NCBI GenBank assembly: GCA_039028895.1
Contig: JBCCHF010000060.1
Location: forward strand, 1-28,865
Length of the DNA: 28,865 nucleotides
Direction: 5' to 3'
Origin: JAHDCJ01 sp039028895
GTDB lineage: Bacteria; Bacteroidota; Bacteroidia; Chitinophagales; Saprospiraceae
The position numbers and the translations under genes were made by a program. Under the pieces are notes generated by a model. That model saw nothing but the letters and a program-made list of their open reading frames with translations. It was not told the origin of the DNA and made no database searches. Positions 9,258 through 15,478 of the stretch are shown piece by piece. How positions within the stretch are numbered: position 1 is the first letter of the stretch; the number at the start of each line of letters is the position of its first letter.

Positions 9258-9734
9258 ATGAAATATTCAATTCTGATTCTTTTCCTGATGGGTTTTGTGT
9301 CGGTTTCAAACAATACCCACAGTGGTAACACGCTTTACCCGGGTCAATTGCTCGAACGAGGAGAAAGGATCTACAGCCCGAGTGGCGAATATTATGTAAC
9401 TATTTCCAAAGGCAATTGGAAACTCGAAGTTCGAGAAACTTACACAGGTAATGTTTTGTATTCCTATGGCAATCAGATTTATGATGCTTTCGTTACAAAT
9501 GACGGTCATTTTTATTTCCGCGACCATAACCAGCAAGCTGATGTCGACATCCACTGCGGCAAATATGGAAACTGCAGAAATTGCAAAATAGAAATGCAGG
9601 ATAATGGCGCTTTCACCATGTATTGTAATGGAATAGGAATTTGGTCCACACTTACTGATTATCAGAATGGTTACCCAATCGACTATTGTGAAAATTGCGA
9701 TTGTGGTGGACATGGACAACCACCCTGTCATTAG
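9258..9734 (+). CDS. Secreted bulb-type (mannose-binding) lectin-like protein
   Basis: 158 aa. Signal peptide about 1-23. The body matches the pattern of a B-type/bulb lectin: LLERGERIYSPSGEYYVTIS, then WKLEVRE and VLYSYGN, DGHFYFRD, then CKIEMQDNGAFTMYCNG and IGIWST, i.e. the recurring '(D/N)G-x-hydrophobic-x-hydrophobic-Y/W' strands of this beta-prism fold. The classic QxDxNxVxY sugar site is only partly kept (MQDNGAFTMY), so sugar binding is uncertain. There are eight Cys in the mature part, including a Cys-rich tail (YCENCDC near the end), suggesting disulfides outside the cytoplasm. There is no T9SS sorting domain, so the default location is the periplasm. A hairpin follows the stop codon, so it is likely monocistronic. 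Confidence 0.7.
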   Translation: MKYSILILFLMGFVSVSNNTHSGNTLYPGQLLERGERIYSPSGEYYVTISKGNWKLEVRETYTGNVLYSYGNQIYDAFVTNDGHFYFRDHNQQADVDIHCGKYGNCRNCKIEMQDNGAFTMYCNGIGIWSTLTDYQNGYPIDYCENCDCGGHGQPPCH

Positions 9735-9743
9735 AATAATATG

Positions 9744-9771
9744 CCGGACCGACTTTAAAGAGTTGGTCCGG
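9744..9771 (+). terminator. Hairpin after the lectin-like gene
   Basis: The stem CCGGACCGACT (9744-9754) pairs with AGTTGGTCCGG (9761-9771), including one G-U pair, over a 6-nt loop. It starts about 10 bp after the stop. The following sequence is only modestly T-rich. Confidence 0.7.
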
Positions 9772-9853
9772 TAATATCTCCCCGGGTTTTATTGCTGTAA
9801 TCATAATGTTATACAGGAACTATAAACAATTATTTTTCACTAAATCTTTAATT

Positions 9854-10069
9854 ATGAGAAAATTAGTTTTTTTGTTTTATCTACTTGGTACATTCATTTT
9901 TTTTCTGTTGAGCAGTAATGTTACTGCTGCTGCAGTACATTATGAAAATGTAGATTCCCGAGTCTATTCTCCTCAGGAAGTAAATGATGAGGTTTCAATT
10001 GATCCTGAACTATATGATCCACATGCCAAGAAAGTGGACCCTGAAGTTGTAGGTCATTATACTGAGTAA
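9854..10069 (+). CDS. Small exported protein of unknown function (71 aa)
   Basis: Not recognised. A longer reading from ATG 9806 adds 16 residues before MRKLVFLFYLLG, but the ATG at 9854 places the basic-plus-hydrophobic signal sequence (about 1-24) right at the N-terminus and shares the TTTAATTATG context with the lectin-like gene upstream, so it is preferred. The mature part is about 47 residues, acidic, Cys-free and rich in Asp, Glu, Val, Pro and Tyr (for example YDPHAKKVDPEVVGHYTE). It lies between two hairpins, so it is probably its own transcription unit. It may be a small secreted effector or a structural peptide; no function can be assigned. Confidence 0.6.
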   Translation: MRKLVFLFYLLGTFIFFLLSSNVTAAAVHYENVDSRVYSPQEVNDEVSIDPELYDPHAKKVDPEVVGHYTE

Positions 10070-10077
10070 AATTTGAT

Positions 10078-10109
10078 CAGCAAGCGAAGCAGGAAAACTT
10101 CGCTTGCTG
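10078..10109 (+). terminator. Strong hairpin after the small exported protein
   Basis: A 12-bp perfect stem (CAGCAAGCGAAG at 10078-10089 with 10098-10109) has an 8-nt loop, followed by TTACATCTTTG. It starts about 9 bp after the stop codon. Confidence 0.8.
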
Positions 10110-10285
10110 TTACATCTTTGATCCTGGTTGATCCATTAAATATTTGAATGTTCAGGCATTAGTACTACCCAGATTTTTGTTGAAATTTTCTCCGTGCAAA
10201 AGGATTCCAATCTTCTGAACTTGTCGATGCAAGAACAGTTAAGAGTTCTTTAAGTCGAATTTTCTAAATCAAAAAAATATCACAA

Positions 10286-10762
10286 ATGAAAAAAGTAGCT
10301 ATTAGCATTGCTGTAATTTTTTCCGCATTTTTCTTTATCAATGCACAAATGGTAACCTCCGAAACCAACGCAGCCCCTATCAGTGAAAACGGTAACCACA
10401 AATGGAGTATCCAGTTCATTAGGATTGATAATAAAGTCAAAATTTATCAAAACGGCGCCGTAGTTTACGAGAGTCAATTTGTTGACAGCAACCCAATCCT
10501 GAATGAGGTTGTTGTACTTAACAATGTGATTTATGACGATAATGGTGAGGCAACAATCTATGTAAAGATTTATAACCCTCCATACAAAGATTATAATCCT
10601 TGGGAAGTTCATTACAACATTTTCAAGGATGATGTCCACTACGGAACTGTCCATCAGTATGGTGATGGAATCAATTATACTCCGACTTCCTACAATAAGG
10701 GAAAATATAAGATGGAAAACGGTCTGATGGTGATGCACACCAGCAAGCATGAACTGTATTAA
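10286..10762 (+). CDS. Secreted protein of unknown function (158 aa)
   Basis: Not recognised. A signal peptide about 1-20 (MKKVAISIAVIF..., ending FINA) is followed by about 138 residues without cysteine and rich in Tyr, Asn, Asp, Val and Ile. The strand-like runs (VKIYQNGAVVYESQF, EATIYVKIYNPPY, YNIFKDDVHYGTVHQY) suggest a small all-beta domain. No T9SS sorting domain, so periplasmic or released by an unknown route. It has the TTTTCTCCGTG motif about 90 bp upstream and an intrinsic terminator downstream, so it is likely monocistronic. The similar size and signal peptide to the lectin-like gene two genes upstream suggest a shared role, but no sequence homology between them is obvious by eye. 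Confidence 0.7.
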   Translation: MKKVAISIAVIFSAFFFINAQMVTSETNAAPISENGNHKWSIQFIRIDNKVKIYQNGAVVYESQFVDSNPILNEVVVLNNVIYDDNGEATIYVKIYNPPYKDYNPWEVHYNIFKDDVHYGTVHQYGDGINYTPTSYNKGKYKMENGLMVMHTSKHELY

Positions 10763-10785
10763 TTTATAGCTGCTGAATAGGAATG

Positions 10786-10816
10786 AAAAGCCACTTCTTT
10801 AAAGGGAGTGGCTTTT
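10786..10816 (+). terminator. Intrinsic terminator
   Basis: AAAAGCCACT (10786-10795) pairs with AGTGGCTTTT (10807-10816), followed by ATTTTT. It sits 24 bp after the stop of the secreted 158-aa protein. Confidence 0.85.
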
Positions 10817-10883
10817 ATTTTTCCCAAAGTGAAAATTAAAAACAGGTTTCTTTTTGTTTTAACCATGTTTTAACCAAACAAAA

Positions 10884-10913
10884 AAGCGATTATGAAATTC
10901 ATCATAATCGCTT
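10884..10913 (-). terminator. Intrinsic terminator of the tRNA unit
   Basis: A 12-bp stem (10884-10895 with 10902-10913; arm AAGCGATTATGA) has a 6-nt loop. On the minus strand it is followed by a run of T (complement of 10880-10885). It lies just 3' of tRNA-Pro and ends the minus-strand tRNA transcript. Confidence 0.85.
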
Positions 10914-10924
10914 GATAATCAATG

Positions 10925-10999
10925 TCGGGGCGGCAGGATTCGAACCTGCGACCCCCTGCTCCCAAAGCAGGTGCGCTAACCGGACTGCGCTACGCCCCG
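10925..10999 (-). tRNA. tRNA-Pro (anticodon TGG)
   Basis: 75 nt without encoded CCA. Acceptor stem CGGGGCG/CGCCCCG with discriminator A. D-arm GCGCAGTCCGGTTAGCGC. Anticodon stem CCTGC/GCAGG around the loop TTTGGGA, so the anticodon is TGG. T-arm GCAGG-TTCGAAT-CCTGC. It is probably co-transcribed with tRNA-Ser upstream and is followed by an intrinsic terminator. This UGG isoacceptor can read most or all CCN codons. Confidence 0.95.
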
Positions 11000-11014
11000 A
11001 AAAAATTTCTTATT

Positions 11015-11083
11015 AACCCAATTCGATCTGCGACCCTCCCGAATCAAGTTCGGGATGCGCTAACCGGACTGCGCTATGCAATT
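11015..11083 (-). pseudogene. Decayed tRNA-Pro copy between tRNA-Ser and tRNA-Pro
   Basis: The D-arm region (11056-11076) is identical over 21 nt to that of the intact tRNA-Pro (10972-10992). The variable-loop/T-arm start (11028-11036, CTGCGACCC) also matches. The anticodon arm is replaced by a 6-bp stem, TCCCGA/TCGGGA, with loop ACTTGAT, which lacks the universal U33. The T-stem and acceptor stem cannot pair. It is therefore a broken tandem duplicate rather than a working tRNA. Confidence 0.75.
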
Positions 11084-11099
11084 GCCGGAAAGGCAATTG
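11079..11099. repeat. Small perfect inverted repeat beside the tRNA remnant
   Basis: CAATTGCC (11079-11086) pairs with GGCAATTG (11092-11099) over a 5-nt loop. It overlaps where the remnant's acceptor stem should start, and may be a scar or a processing hairpin between tRNA-Ser and the remnant. No T-run follows. Confidence 0.5.
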
Positions 11100-11184
11100 A
11101 TCTAACAAAAATCGAATTTCTTCCTTTCGATTTTCGCGCGATCAACAAGAAAACTTCTTAAATGTCAATCGCTTAATACCTATG

Positions 11185-11273
11185 CGGTGAGGGCGGGATT
11201 CGAACCCGCGGTACCTGTTTCCAAGTACGCCGGTTTAGCAAACCGGTGGTTTCAGCCACTCACCCACCTCACC
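11185..11273 (-). tRNA. tRNA-Ser (anticodon GCT)
   Basis: 89 nt, class II. Acceptor GGTGAGG/CCTCACC with discriminator G. Anticodon stem CCGGT/ACCGG around the loop TTGCTAA, so the anticodon is GCT (reads AGC and AGU). The long variable arm typical of serine tRNAs is present, and the T-arm is GCGGG-TTCGAAT-CCCGC. CCA is not encoded. It is the first gene of the minus-strand tRNA unit, about 65 bp downstream of a good promoter. Confidence 0.95.
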
Positions 11274-11337
11274 GGGTGCATACTGAATTTTAAGTTCCAA
11301 AATGACTTAATCGTCAGTATTTGTGCTAAAGGGAAGG

Positions 11338-11367
11338 CAAAGATAAATAACTTTACAAATTATTCAA
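11338..11367 (-). promoter_or_regulatory. Bacteroidota housekeeping promoter for the tRNA-Ser/tRNA-Pro unit
   Basis: Read on the minus strand: TTG (11365-11367), a 19-nt spacer, then TATCTTTG (11338-11345), an exact fit to TAnnTTTG. Transcription should start near 11332, about 60 nt before tRNA-Ser. Confidence 0.7.
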
Positions 11368-11477
11368 CCTGCCTTCAAGGAATTTTTTTGCTGATTTTTA
11401 CAATGAAAAAATCGAAGGATTAGTTCCCCCGTTTCAAAGTTCTTTTCAATCAGCTTTATTTCGTCTGGTAATGTCGA

Positions 11478-12881
11478 TTATTCGTGGATCGACATCTTGA
11501 TCTTTTTCTCCAATTCGTGTACTGAATCTTTGAATATCGTGTCAGTATCCATGAGATCTTTGACCGCTTTGCATGAGTAGATCACTGTACTGTGATCTCT
11601 GCCTCCGAAGTTATCACCAATAACCTTAAGTGACTTGTTGGTCAGGTTCTTGGCGAGGTACATGGATAGCTGGCGGGCGATAACGATCGAACGTTTACGG
11701 GTTTTGCCCTGTAGCTTTTCTACAGTCAGATCGTAATGCTCAGCCACCATTTTTTGAATGAGTTCGACCGTTACCTCTTTTTCGATCTCGGAAACAAAGT
11801 TTTTGATCACTTCCTTGGCAAGTTCGATATCTATCTCACGACGATTTAGAGACGATTGCGCTACTAATGAGATCAATACGCCTTCCAGTTCACGAATATT
11901 GTTTTTGATGTTGTATGAAATGAATTCGCTGACATCAGGTGGCAGATCAACCCCTTCGCGATTCATTTTGTTTTCGACAATCGCCATTCGTGTTTCCAGG
12001 TCTGGCGCCTGAAGATCAGCAGACAATCCCCACTTGAAACGAGAGATCAGGCGCTCTTCCATGCCATCAAGATCTTTGGGTGGCCTGTCTGAAGTGAGTA
12101 CCAATTGCTTACCTTGCTGGTGAAGCTGATTAAAAATATGGAAGAAGATATCCTGAGTTTTCTGCTTGTTAGCCAAAAACTGGATATCGTCAACAATTAG
12201 AATATCGATCAACTGGTAAAAATTGACAAAGTCGTTGACCGCATTATTTTTTAGAGACTCGATAAACTGGTTGGTGAACTTCTCTGAAGACACATAAAGT
12301 ACTGTCTTATCATTATGACTCAACTTCACTTCATTACCAATGGCTTGCGCTAAATGGGTTTTCCCGAGGCCAACTTTGCCGAAGATAAACAATGGATTAA
12401 AGGCAGTTCCACCCGGCTTTTTCGACACAGCGAGACCTGCAGAGCGTGCTAGTCGGTTACAATCTCCCTCAATAAAATTGGTAAAGATGTATTGCGGATT
12501 TAACTGGGAATTGACTTTTATCTTTTTGATACCAGGTATGACAAACGGATTTTTGATATCATCGCGTGAAAGGGTGGCGCGATTGATCTCTTTCCCTACT
12601 GGTTTATCGGTATTATGATCCACTTTTTTAGGAATCAGAATCTGGTACTCCAACTTCCCTTTTTCACCAAGTTCCTGGCGGATTGTTGACTTCAGAAGAT
12701 TGACATAATGCTCTTCCAGCCATTCATAAAAGAATTTATTGGGCACCTGTAGGGTGAGAATACTATTGGCAAGTTTTACCGACCTGACTGGTTCAAACCA
12801 GGTACGAAAACTTTGGGCATTGACGTTTTTTTGGATGGTTTTTAAACACTTGTCCCAAACTATTTCATGATCTTGGCTCAT
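11478..12881 (-). CDS. dnaA: Chromosomal replication initiator protein DnaA
   Basis: 467 aa, the usual size. DnaA is the AAA+ ATPase that binds DnaA boxes at oriC, melts the origin and helps load the helicase. Domain I is 1-85 (FRTWFEPV at the start of the second helix), domain II is a short linker (86-130), and domain III is the AAA+ core with Walker A GKVGLGKT at 168-175, Walker B ILIVDDIQF (Asp231-Asp232) and arginine finger R281 in RLISRF. Domain IV carries the box-binding signature GGRDHSTV at 426-433. The ATG start gives the full domain I. A possible minus-strand -7 box (TAGTTTTG, complement of 13029-13036) lies about 150 bp upstream without a good -33 element. No gene shares its transcript; the tRNA unit starts just downstream on the same strand with its own promoter. 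Confidence 0.98.
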   Translation of the reverse strand: MSQDHEIVWDKCLKTIQKNVNAQSFRTWFEPVRSVKLANSILTLQVPNKFFYEWLEEHYVNLLKSTIRQELGEKGKLEYQILIPKKVDHNTDKPVGKEINRATLSRDDIKNPFVIPGIKKIKVNSQLNPQYIFTNFIEGDCNRLARSAGLAVSKKPGGTAFNPLFIFGKVGLGKTHLAQAIGNEVKLSHNDKTVLYVSSEKFTNQFIESLKNNAVNDFVNFYQLIDILIVDDIQFLANKQKTQDIFFHIFNQLHQQGKQLVLTSDRPPKDLDGMEERLISRFKWGLSADLQAPDLETRMAIVENKMNREGVDLPPDVSEFISYNIKNNIRELEGVLISLVAQSSLNRREIDIELAKEVIKNFVSEIEKEVTVELIQKMVAEHYDLTVEKLQGKTRKRSIVIARQLSMYLAKNLTNKSLKVIGDNFGGRDHSTVIYSCKAVKDLMDTDTIFKDSVHELEKKIKMSIHE

Positions 12882-13553
12882 TTGGTTCCTCCAGAATTTT
12901 GAACAGCATTTAATGAAAAATGCCAGCTTGTATGGGGCAGCCTTCGGTGATTAATGATGGCAAAGGGATGCGAATCAAGTCATTTACCAGGACATTTTTC
13001 GTCCAAATTAGAGGTAGGTATCCAACTTCAAAACTAGCCTTATTTTGAATGACCTATTCTAACCCACCTGTTTATCATTAATTTAGGAACCCAGTTTCCT
13101 AAACAATAATCCATTTCCTACGGGGATGCAGGAAATCGCTCTCAAGGTAAATTCTTAAAATATGTTGACTTTGCTCACCAATCTGCAAAAAACTGCTAAG
13201 ATTGTTGATTATTTAATTCCTGTTTTCCTGTTAAAAATTCTCCTCGGTTTCAGGCAAACCACACCCAATGAGGGGTGATCATAAATTAACCAAAAATAGT
13301 GTCAGGTTATACTGAAAAAAATATTGAGGAAAGCGTGAAGTTAATTGTTCACTTACCTTTTCTTAACAGGAATTTAAAGTTACAAAAAAACTCCAATTCA
13401 GCAACAGCGAAATTAAAAAAAAATCTGGCCATCAGATCAATTATTAGCTTAATTAGAAGCTCACAATTAACTGAATATCAATATCTTGTTTGCTAAAAAA
13501 TTAATTTTATCTCTGACTTATTTTCAGATAGGTTTGCCAAATTGGCATATGGC
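12882..13553. other. 672-bp gene-free region upstream of dnaA
   Basis: AT-rich, with no credible gene. I looked by eye for the DnaA box TTATCCACA and close variants on both strands and found none, so it is not an obvious oriC. Weak candidates only: -7-like elements for minus-strand transcription at 13029-13036 and 13291-13298, and a 5-bp stem at 13262-13277. Confidence 0.5.
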
Positions 13554-14075
13554 TTACATGTACTTGCTCGCTTCCTTTTTTATGCCTAAAAGGGCTTTTT
13601 GCAAAGGGTTGACTGGAAGTGTTTTCTCAAATTCAAAAATGGCTCTGCTAAGGTCCAAACCCGTAGCATTTTCGGGCAATTCGCGTACAACCTTGTTGAC
13701 AATATTGAGCGTTTCATTTTTGGCCAAATTGATGATTTCCCACAGCTCAGGTGACACATATACCTGTTGCGCCACATTGTGCTCATATTCCTTTTGCATG
13801 GCTACCAATATTGCAAGGTGAAGATCCGAAGCAGACATACTTTCCGAACGAATTCGAAGAATAATATTTTGAAGTGCAGACCGCTCACAGAAGAGGGTCA
13901 ATCGTTCATAAGCTTGTAATTTAAGTGGCAAAGTGATCTGCTGAGTCTCCTTTTTGAAACTCATAAGTTTAATTTGCTGTTGATTTCTCAACAACTGCTT
14001 TAATATGAAATAGGTCGTCAAAAAGACAATAAGTGCAGGAAGGGTATATTTGATTATTTCGAGAAGGATTTCCAT
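13554..14075 (-). CDS. Membrane-anchored conserved hypothetical protein
   Basis: 173 aa. One N-terminal membrane helix (about 7-27, IIKYTLPALIVFLTTYFIL) is followed by a basic stretch and a helical cytoplasmic domain. That domain has a recognisable block, PLKLQAYERLTLFCERS, followed by LILRIRSESMSASDLHLAIL-type sequence and YVSPELWEIINLAKNE. This layout (one helix plus 'LQAYERLxLFxER') is familiar from a short Bacteroidota-restricted family of unknown function; I cannot name a DUF with certainty. It lies upstream of dnaA on the same strand but 670 bp away, and diverges from the Fe-S gene. A -7 box sits about 50 bp upstream of its ATG. Confidence 0.75.
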   Translation of the reverse strand: MEILLEIIKYTLPALIVFLTTYFILKQLLRNQQQIKLMSFKKETQQITLPLKLQAYERLTLFCERSALQNIILRIRSESMSASDLHLAILVAMQKEYEHNVAQQVYVSPELWEIINLAKNETLNIVNKVVRELPENATGLDLSRAIFEFEKTLPVNPLQKALLGIKKEASKYM

Positions 14076-14126
14076 ATTGTTGATTTTATTCGAAAGTTAT
14101 AACTTCACTTTCAACGGTCTGAACGT

Positions 14127-14134
14127 CAAAGATA
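14127..14134 (-). promoter_or_regulatory. -7 promoter element for the membrane-anchored hypothetical
   Basis: TATCTTTG on the minus strand fits TAnnTTTG exactly, about 50 bp before the ATG at 14075. The -33 region is weak (TTTTCC about 19 nt upstream instead of TTG). Confidence 0.45.
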
Positions 14135-14225
14135 CAAGCTAATTCCGCATTTTGGAAAATGCTTTTTCGTGATAACGCAATAACAACCAAAAGAAACAGG
14201 AACAACTTTTGATGTTACCTGATTG

Positions 14226-14256
14226 TTGATAAATAGGGGAATGAATATTACCTTTG
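14226..14256 (+). promoter_or_regulatory. Bacteroidota housekeeping promoter for the Fe-S protein gene
   Basis: TTG (14226-14228), a 20-nt spacer, then TACCTTTG (14249-14256), an exact match to the sigma-ABfr-type consensus. Transcription should start near 14262, giving a leader of about 16 nt before the ATG at 14278. This rules out the in-frame TTG at 14254 as a start. Confidence 0.8.
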
Positions 14257-14277
14257 TATATTGAAAATTTTAAAGAG

Positions 14278-14625
14278 ATGAAAGATACCATTATAGAAGC
14301 ACCCATCAAATTAACTGATGGAGCTGTTGAACAACTTAATAATATCATGGTGCAGCAGGGTGTACCAGTAGATCATGGACTTCGTGTAGGTGTAAAAGGT
14401 GGCGGATGTTCCGGCTTTTCCTATGTTCTAGGTTTTGATGTAAAAAAAGACAACGACGACGAGTTTATCATCAATGGTGTTAAAGTTTACATGAACAAGG
14501 CCCATGCAATTTACCTTATCGGAATTGAAATTGATTTTGTTAATGGCCTCAATAACAGAGGTTTCACTTTTAACAATCCAAATGCAACAGATACATGCGG
14601 CTGCGGAACTTCTTTCTCAGCTTAG
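14278..14625 (+). CDS. IscA/HesB-type iron-sulfur cluster assembly protein
   Basis: 115 aa, cytoplasmic. A-type carrier that accepts or delivers Fe-S clusters. The three cluster-ligand cysteines of the family are present: C44 in GGGCSGF, and C107 and C109 in the C-terminal TCGCGTSF. The conserved opening IKLTDGAVEQL and the YxLGFD segment also fit the HesB/IscA fold, and the length is typical. The ATG at 14278 is chosen over an in-frame TTG at 14254 because the TTG is part of the promoter -7 box. It is not next to iscS/iscU or suf genes, so whether it is IscA-, SufA- or ErpA-like cannot be told from context. It converges with the STAS gene on a shared terminator. Confidence 0.95.
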   Translation: MKDTIIEAPIKLTDGAVEQLNNIMVQQGVPVDHGLRVGVKGGGCSGFSYVLGFDVKKDNDDEFIINGVKVYMNKAHAIYLIGIEIDFVNGLNNRGFTFNNPNATDTCGCGTSFSA

Positions 14626-14663
14626 CCTGAAAGGTCTTCAATAAGATATTACTTCCAAGAAAT

Positions 14664-14701
14664 TAAAAAGGCTTGCATCCCTCAATGCAAGCCTTTTTTT
14701 G
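14664..14701. terminator. Bidirectional intrinsic terminator
   Basis: AAAGGCTTGCAT (14667-14678) pairs with ATGCAAGCCTTT (14685-14696). There is a T-run on the plus side and an A-run on the other side that reads as T on the minus strand. It serves the convergent Fe-S and STAS genes. Confidence 0.9.
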
Positions 14702-14720
14702 TCAGGAGTTTAATAATAAA

Positions 14721-15098
14721 TTAAGACTCCTCTTTGTTGAGATCTTTTTCAATTTCCTCCATCAATACAAAATCAACCCCTTCATCTACAGTCGGCATAA
14801 TTGTAAGAATGGTTTGTAGTCTTGAAATTTCAATCAGCTTCTGAATACTAGGACTATCAACACAAGCCAAGATAAAAACACCATCACCTTTCCACAGACG
14901 ATTTCCTGTCAAAATGGCACTCAATCCGGAAGAATCGACATATTTGACAGCCGAAAGATCAAAGATCAAATTGGCCGTTCCCTCGTTCTTCATAATTATG
15001 AACTGAGATTTGAGATCAGGGGCAATTACCGAATCCAGTTTTTCTTCCTGGAGTTCAAAAACGCTGTATTGTTCCTGTTTATCAATTGAATACTTCAT
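14721..15098 (-). CDS. STAS-domain protein (anti-sigma-factor antagonist-like)
   Basis: 125 aa, single STAS domain, cytoplasmic. The family motif is clear: LIFDLSAVKYVDSSGLSAI, with D55-S56-S57-G58, where the second serine corresponds to the phosphorylated serine of SpoIIAA-type antagonists. These act by partner switching with an anti-sigma kinase or phosphatase. No kinase or sigma gene is adjacent, so the partner is unknown, and a role in another output (a STAS subunit of a transporter or stress module) is possible. The ATG at 15098 (MKYSIDKQEQYSVFEL) is preferred. An upstream TTG at 15146 would add 16 unlike residues and lies inside a TAnnTTTG promoter box. Convergent with the Fe-S gene and divergent from clpC. 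Confidence 0.88.
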   Translation of the reverse strand: MKYSIDKQEQYSVFELQEEKLDSVIAPDLKSQFIIMKNEGTANLIFDLSAVKYVDSSGLSAILTGNRLWKGDGVFILACVDSPSIQKLIEISRLQTILTIMPTVDEGVDFVLMEEIEKDLNKEES

Positions 15099-15143
15099 AT
15101 TAGTCTGGTCCGTTTTGTAGGATTTTGAACAAAATATACCCCA

Positions 15144-15151
15144 CAAATGTA
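15144..15151 (-). promoter_or_regulatory. -7 promoter element for the STAS gene
   Basis: TACATTTG on the minus strand matches TAnnTTTG exactly, about 46 bp before the ATG at 15098. No clear TTG is found 19-21 nt upstream. Confidence 0.5.
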
Positions 15152-15206
15152 TTAATAAAGCCTTGTATTTTAATAAAAATTAAACACTTTTTACCTGAGC
15201 CTGACC

Positions 15207-15257
15207 TTAAGTCTGGCACCATTTTTACTGTAATTTCTATAATTAGTGCAGACTTAA
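15207..15257. repeat. 12-bp inverted repeat with one bulge, upstream of clpC and the STAS gene
   Basis: The left arm TTAAGTCTG-G-CAC (15207-15219) and right arm GTGCAGACTTAA (15246-15257) pair fully except for one bulged G, with a 26-nt AT-rich loop. It could be an operator or a cruciform/attenuator. No T-run follows, so it is not an ordinary terminator. Confidence 0.55.
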
Positions 15258-15478
15258 ATTGAAGTAGATTTTATGTAACCCTGCAACAAGTTTAAACGTA
15301 AATTTTTATACAACAGGAAACGGACTTTTGCATTTTAGAGTTTAACACAGTAAAACTTTTTTTTCAATTCAATAGTCCTTATCTTTCAAAATGCACCAAC
15401 CCAATCCCAAAACACGTGTATATTAGACAAATGGCTCATCTAACTTAAGAGCCACCAAAACAAGGGATTAAATCAGAT

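Larger units (their letters stand above)
15099..15478. other. Divergent intergenic region between the STAS gene and clpC
   Basis: 380 bp, AT-rich, no gene. It holds the STAS -7 box, a long imperfect inverted repeat (15207-15257), a one-mismatch -7 candidate for clpC (TATCTTTC, 15380-15387), and a 5-bp stem GGCTC/GAGCC (15433-15453) in the presumed clpC leader. Confidence 0.6.

Noticed and set aside
9306..9731. 141-aa minus-strand frame opposite the lectin-like gene
   Set aside because: Shadow frame; the plus-strand protein has clear lectin-like strands and a signal peptide.
10280..10750. 156-aa minus-strand frame opposite the secreted 158-aa gene
   Set aside because: Mirror frame; the plus-strand gene has a signal peptide and terminator, while this one has neither.
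10922..11161. Plus-strand open frame starting SGRQDSNLRPPAPKAG
   Set aside because: This is a translation of the antisense of tRNA-Pro and of its decayed copy, a known false gene type; the repeated GLRYA comes from the duplicated D-arm.
11187..11423. Plus-strand open frame starting MRAGFEPAVPVSKYAG
   Set aside because: Antisense of tRNA-Ser; the same kind of artefact.
13299..13496. 65-aa frame in the region upstream of dnaA
   Set aside because: Lys/Asn-rich product of AT-rich DNA, with no promoter, signal or domain.
12882..13553. oriC next to dnaA
   Set aside because: No DnaA-box cluster could be seen on either strand.
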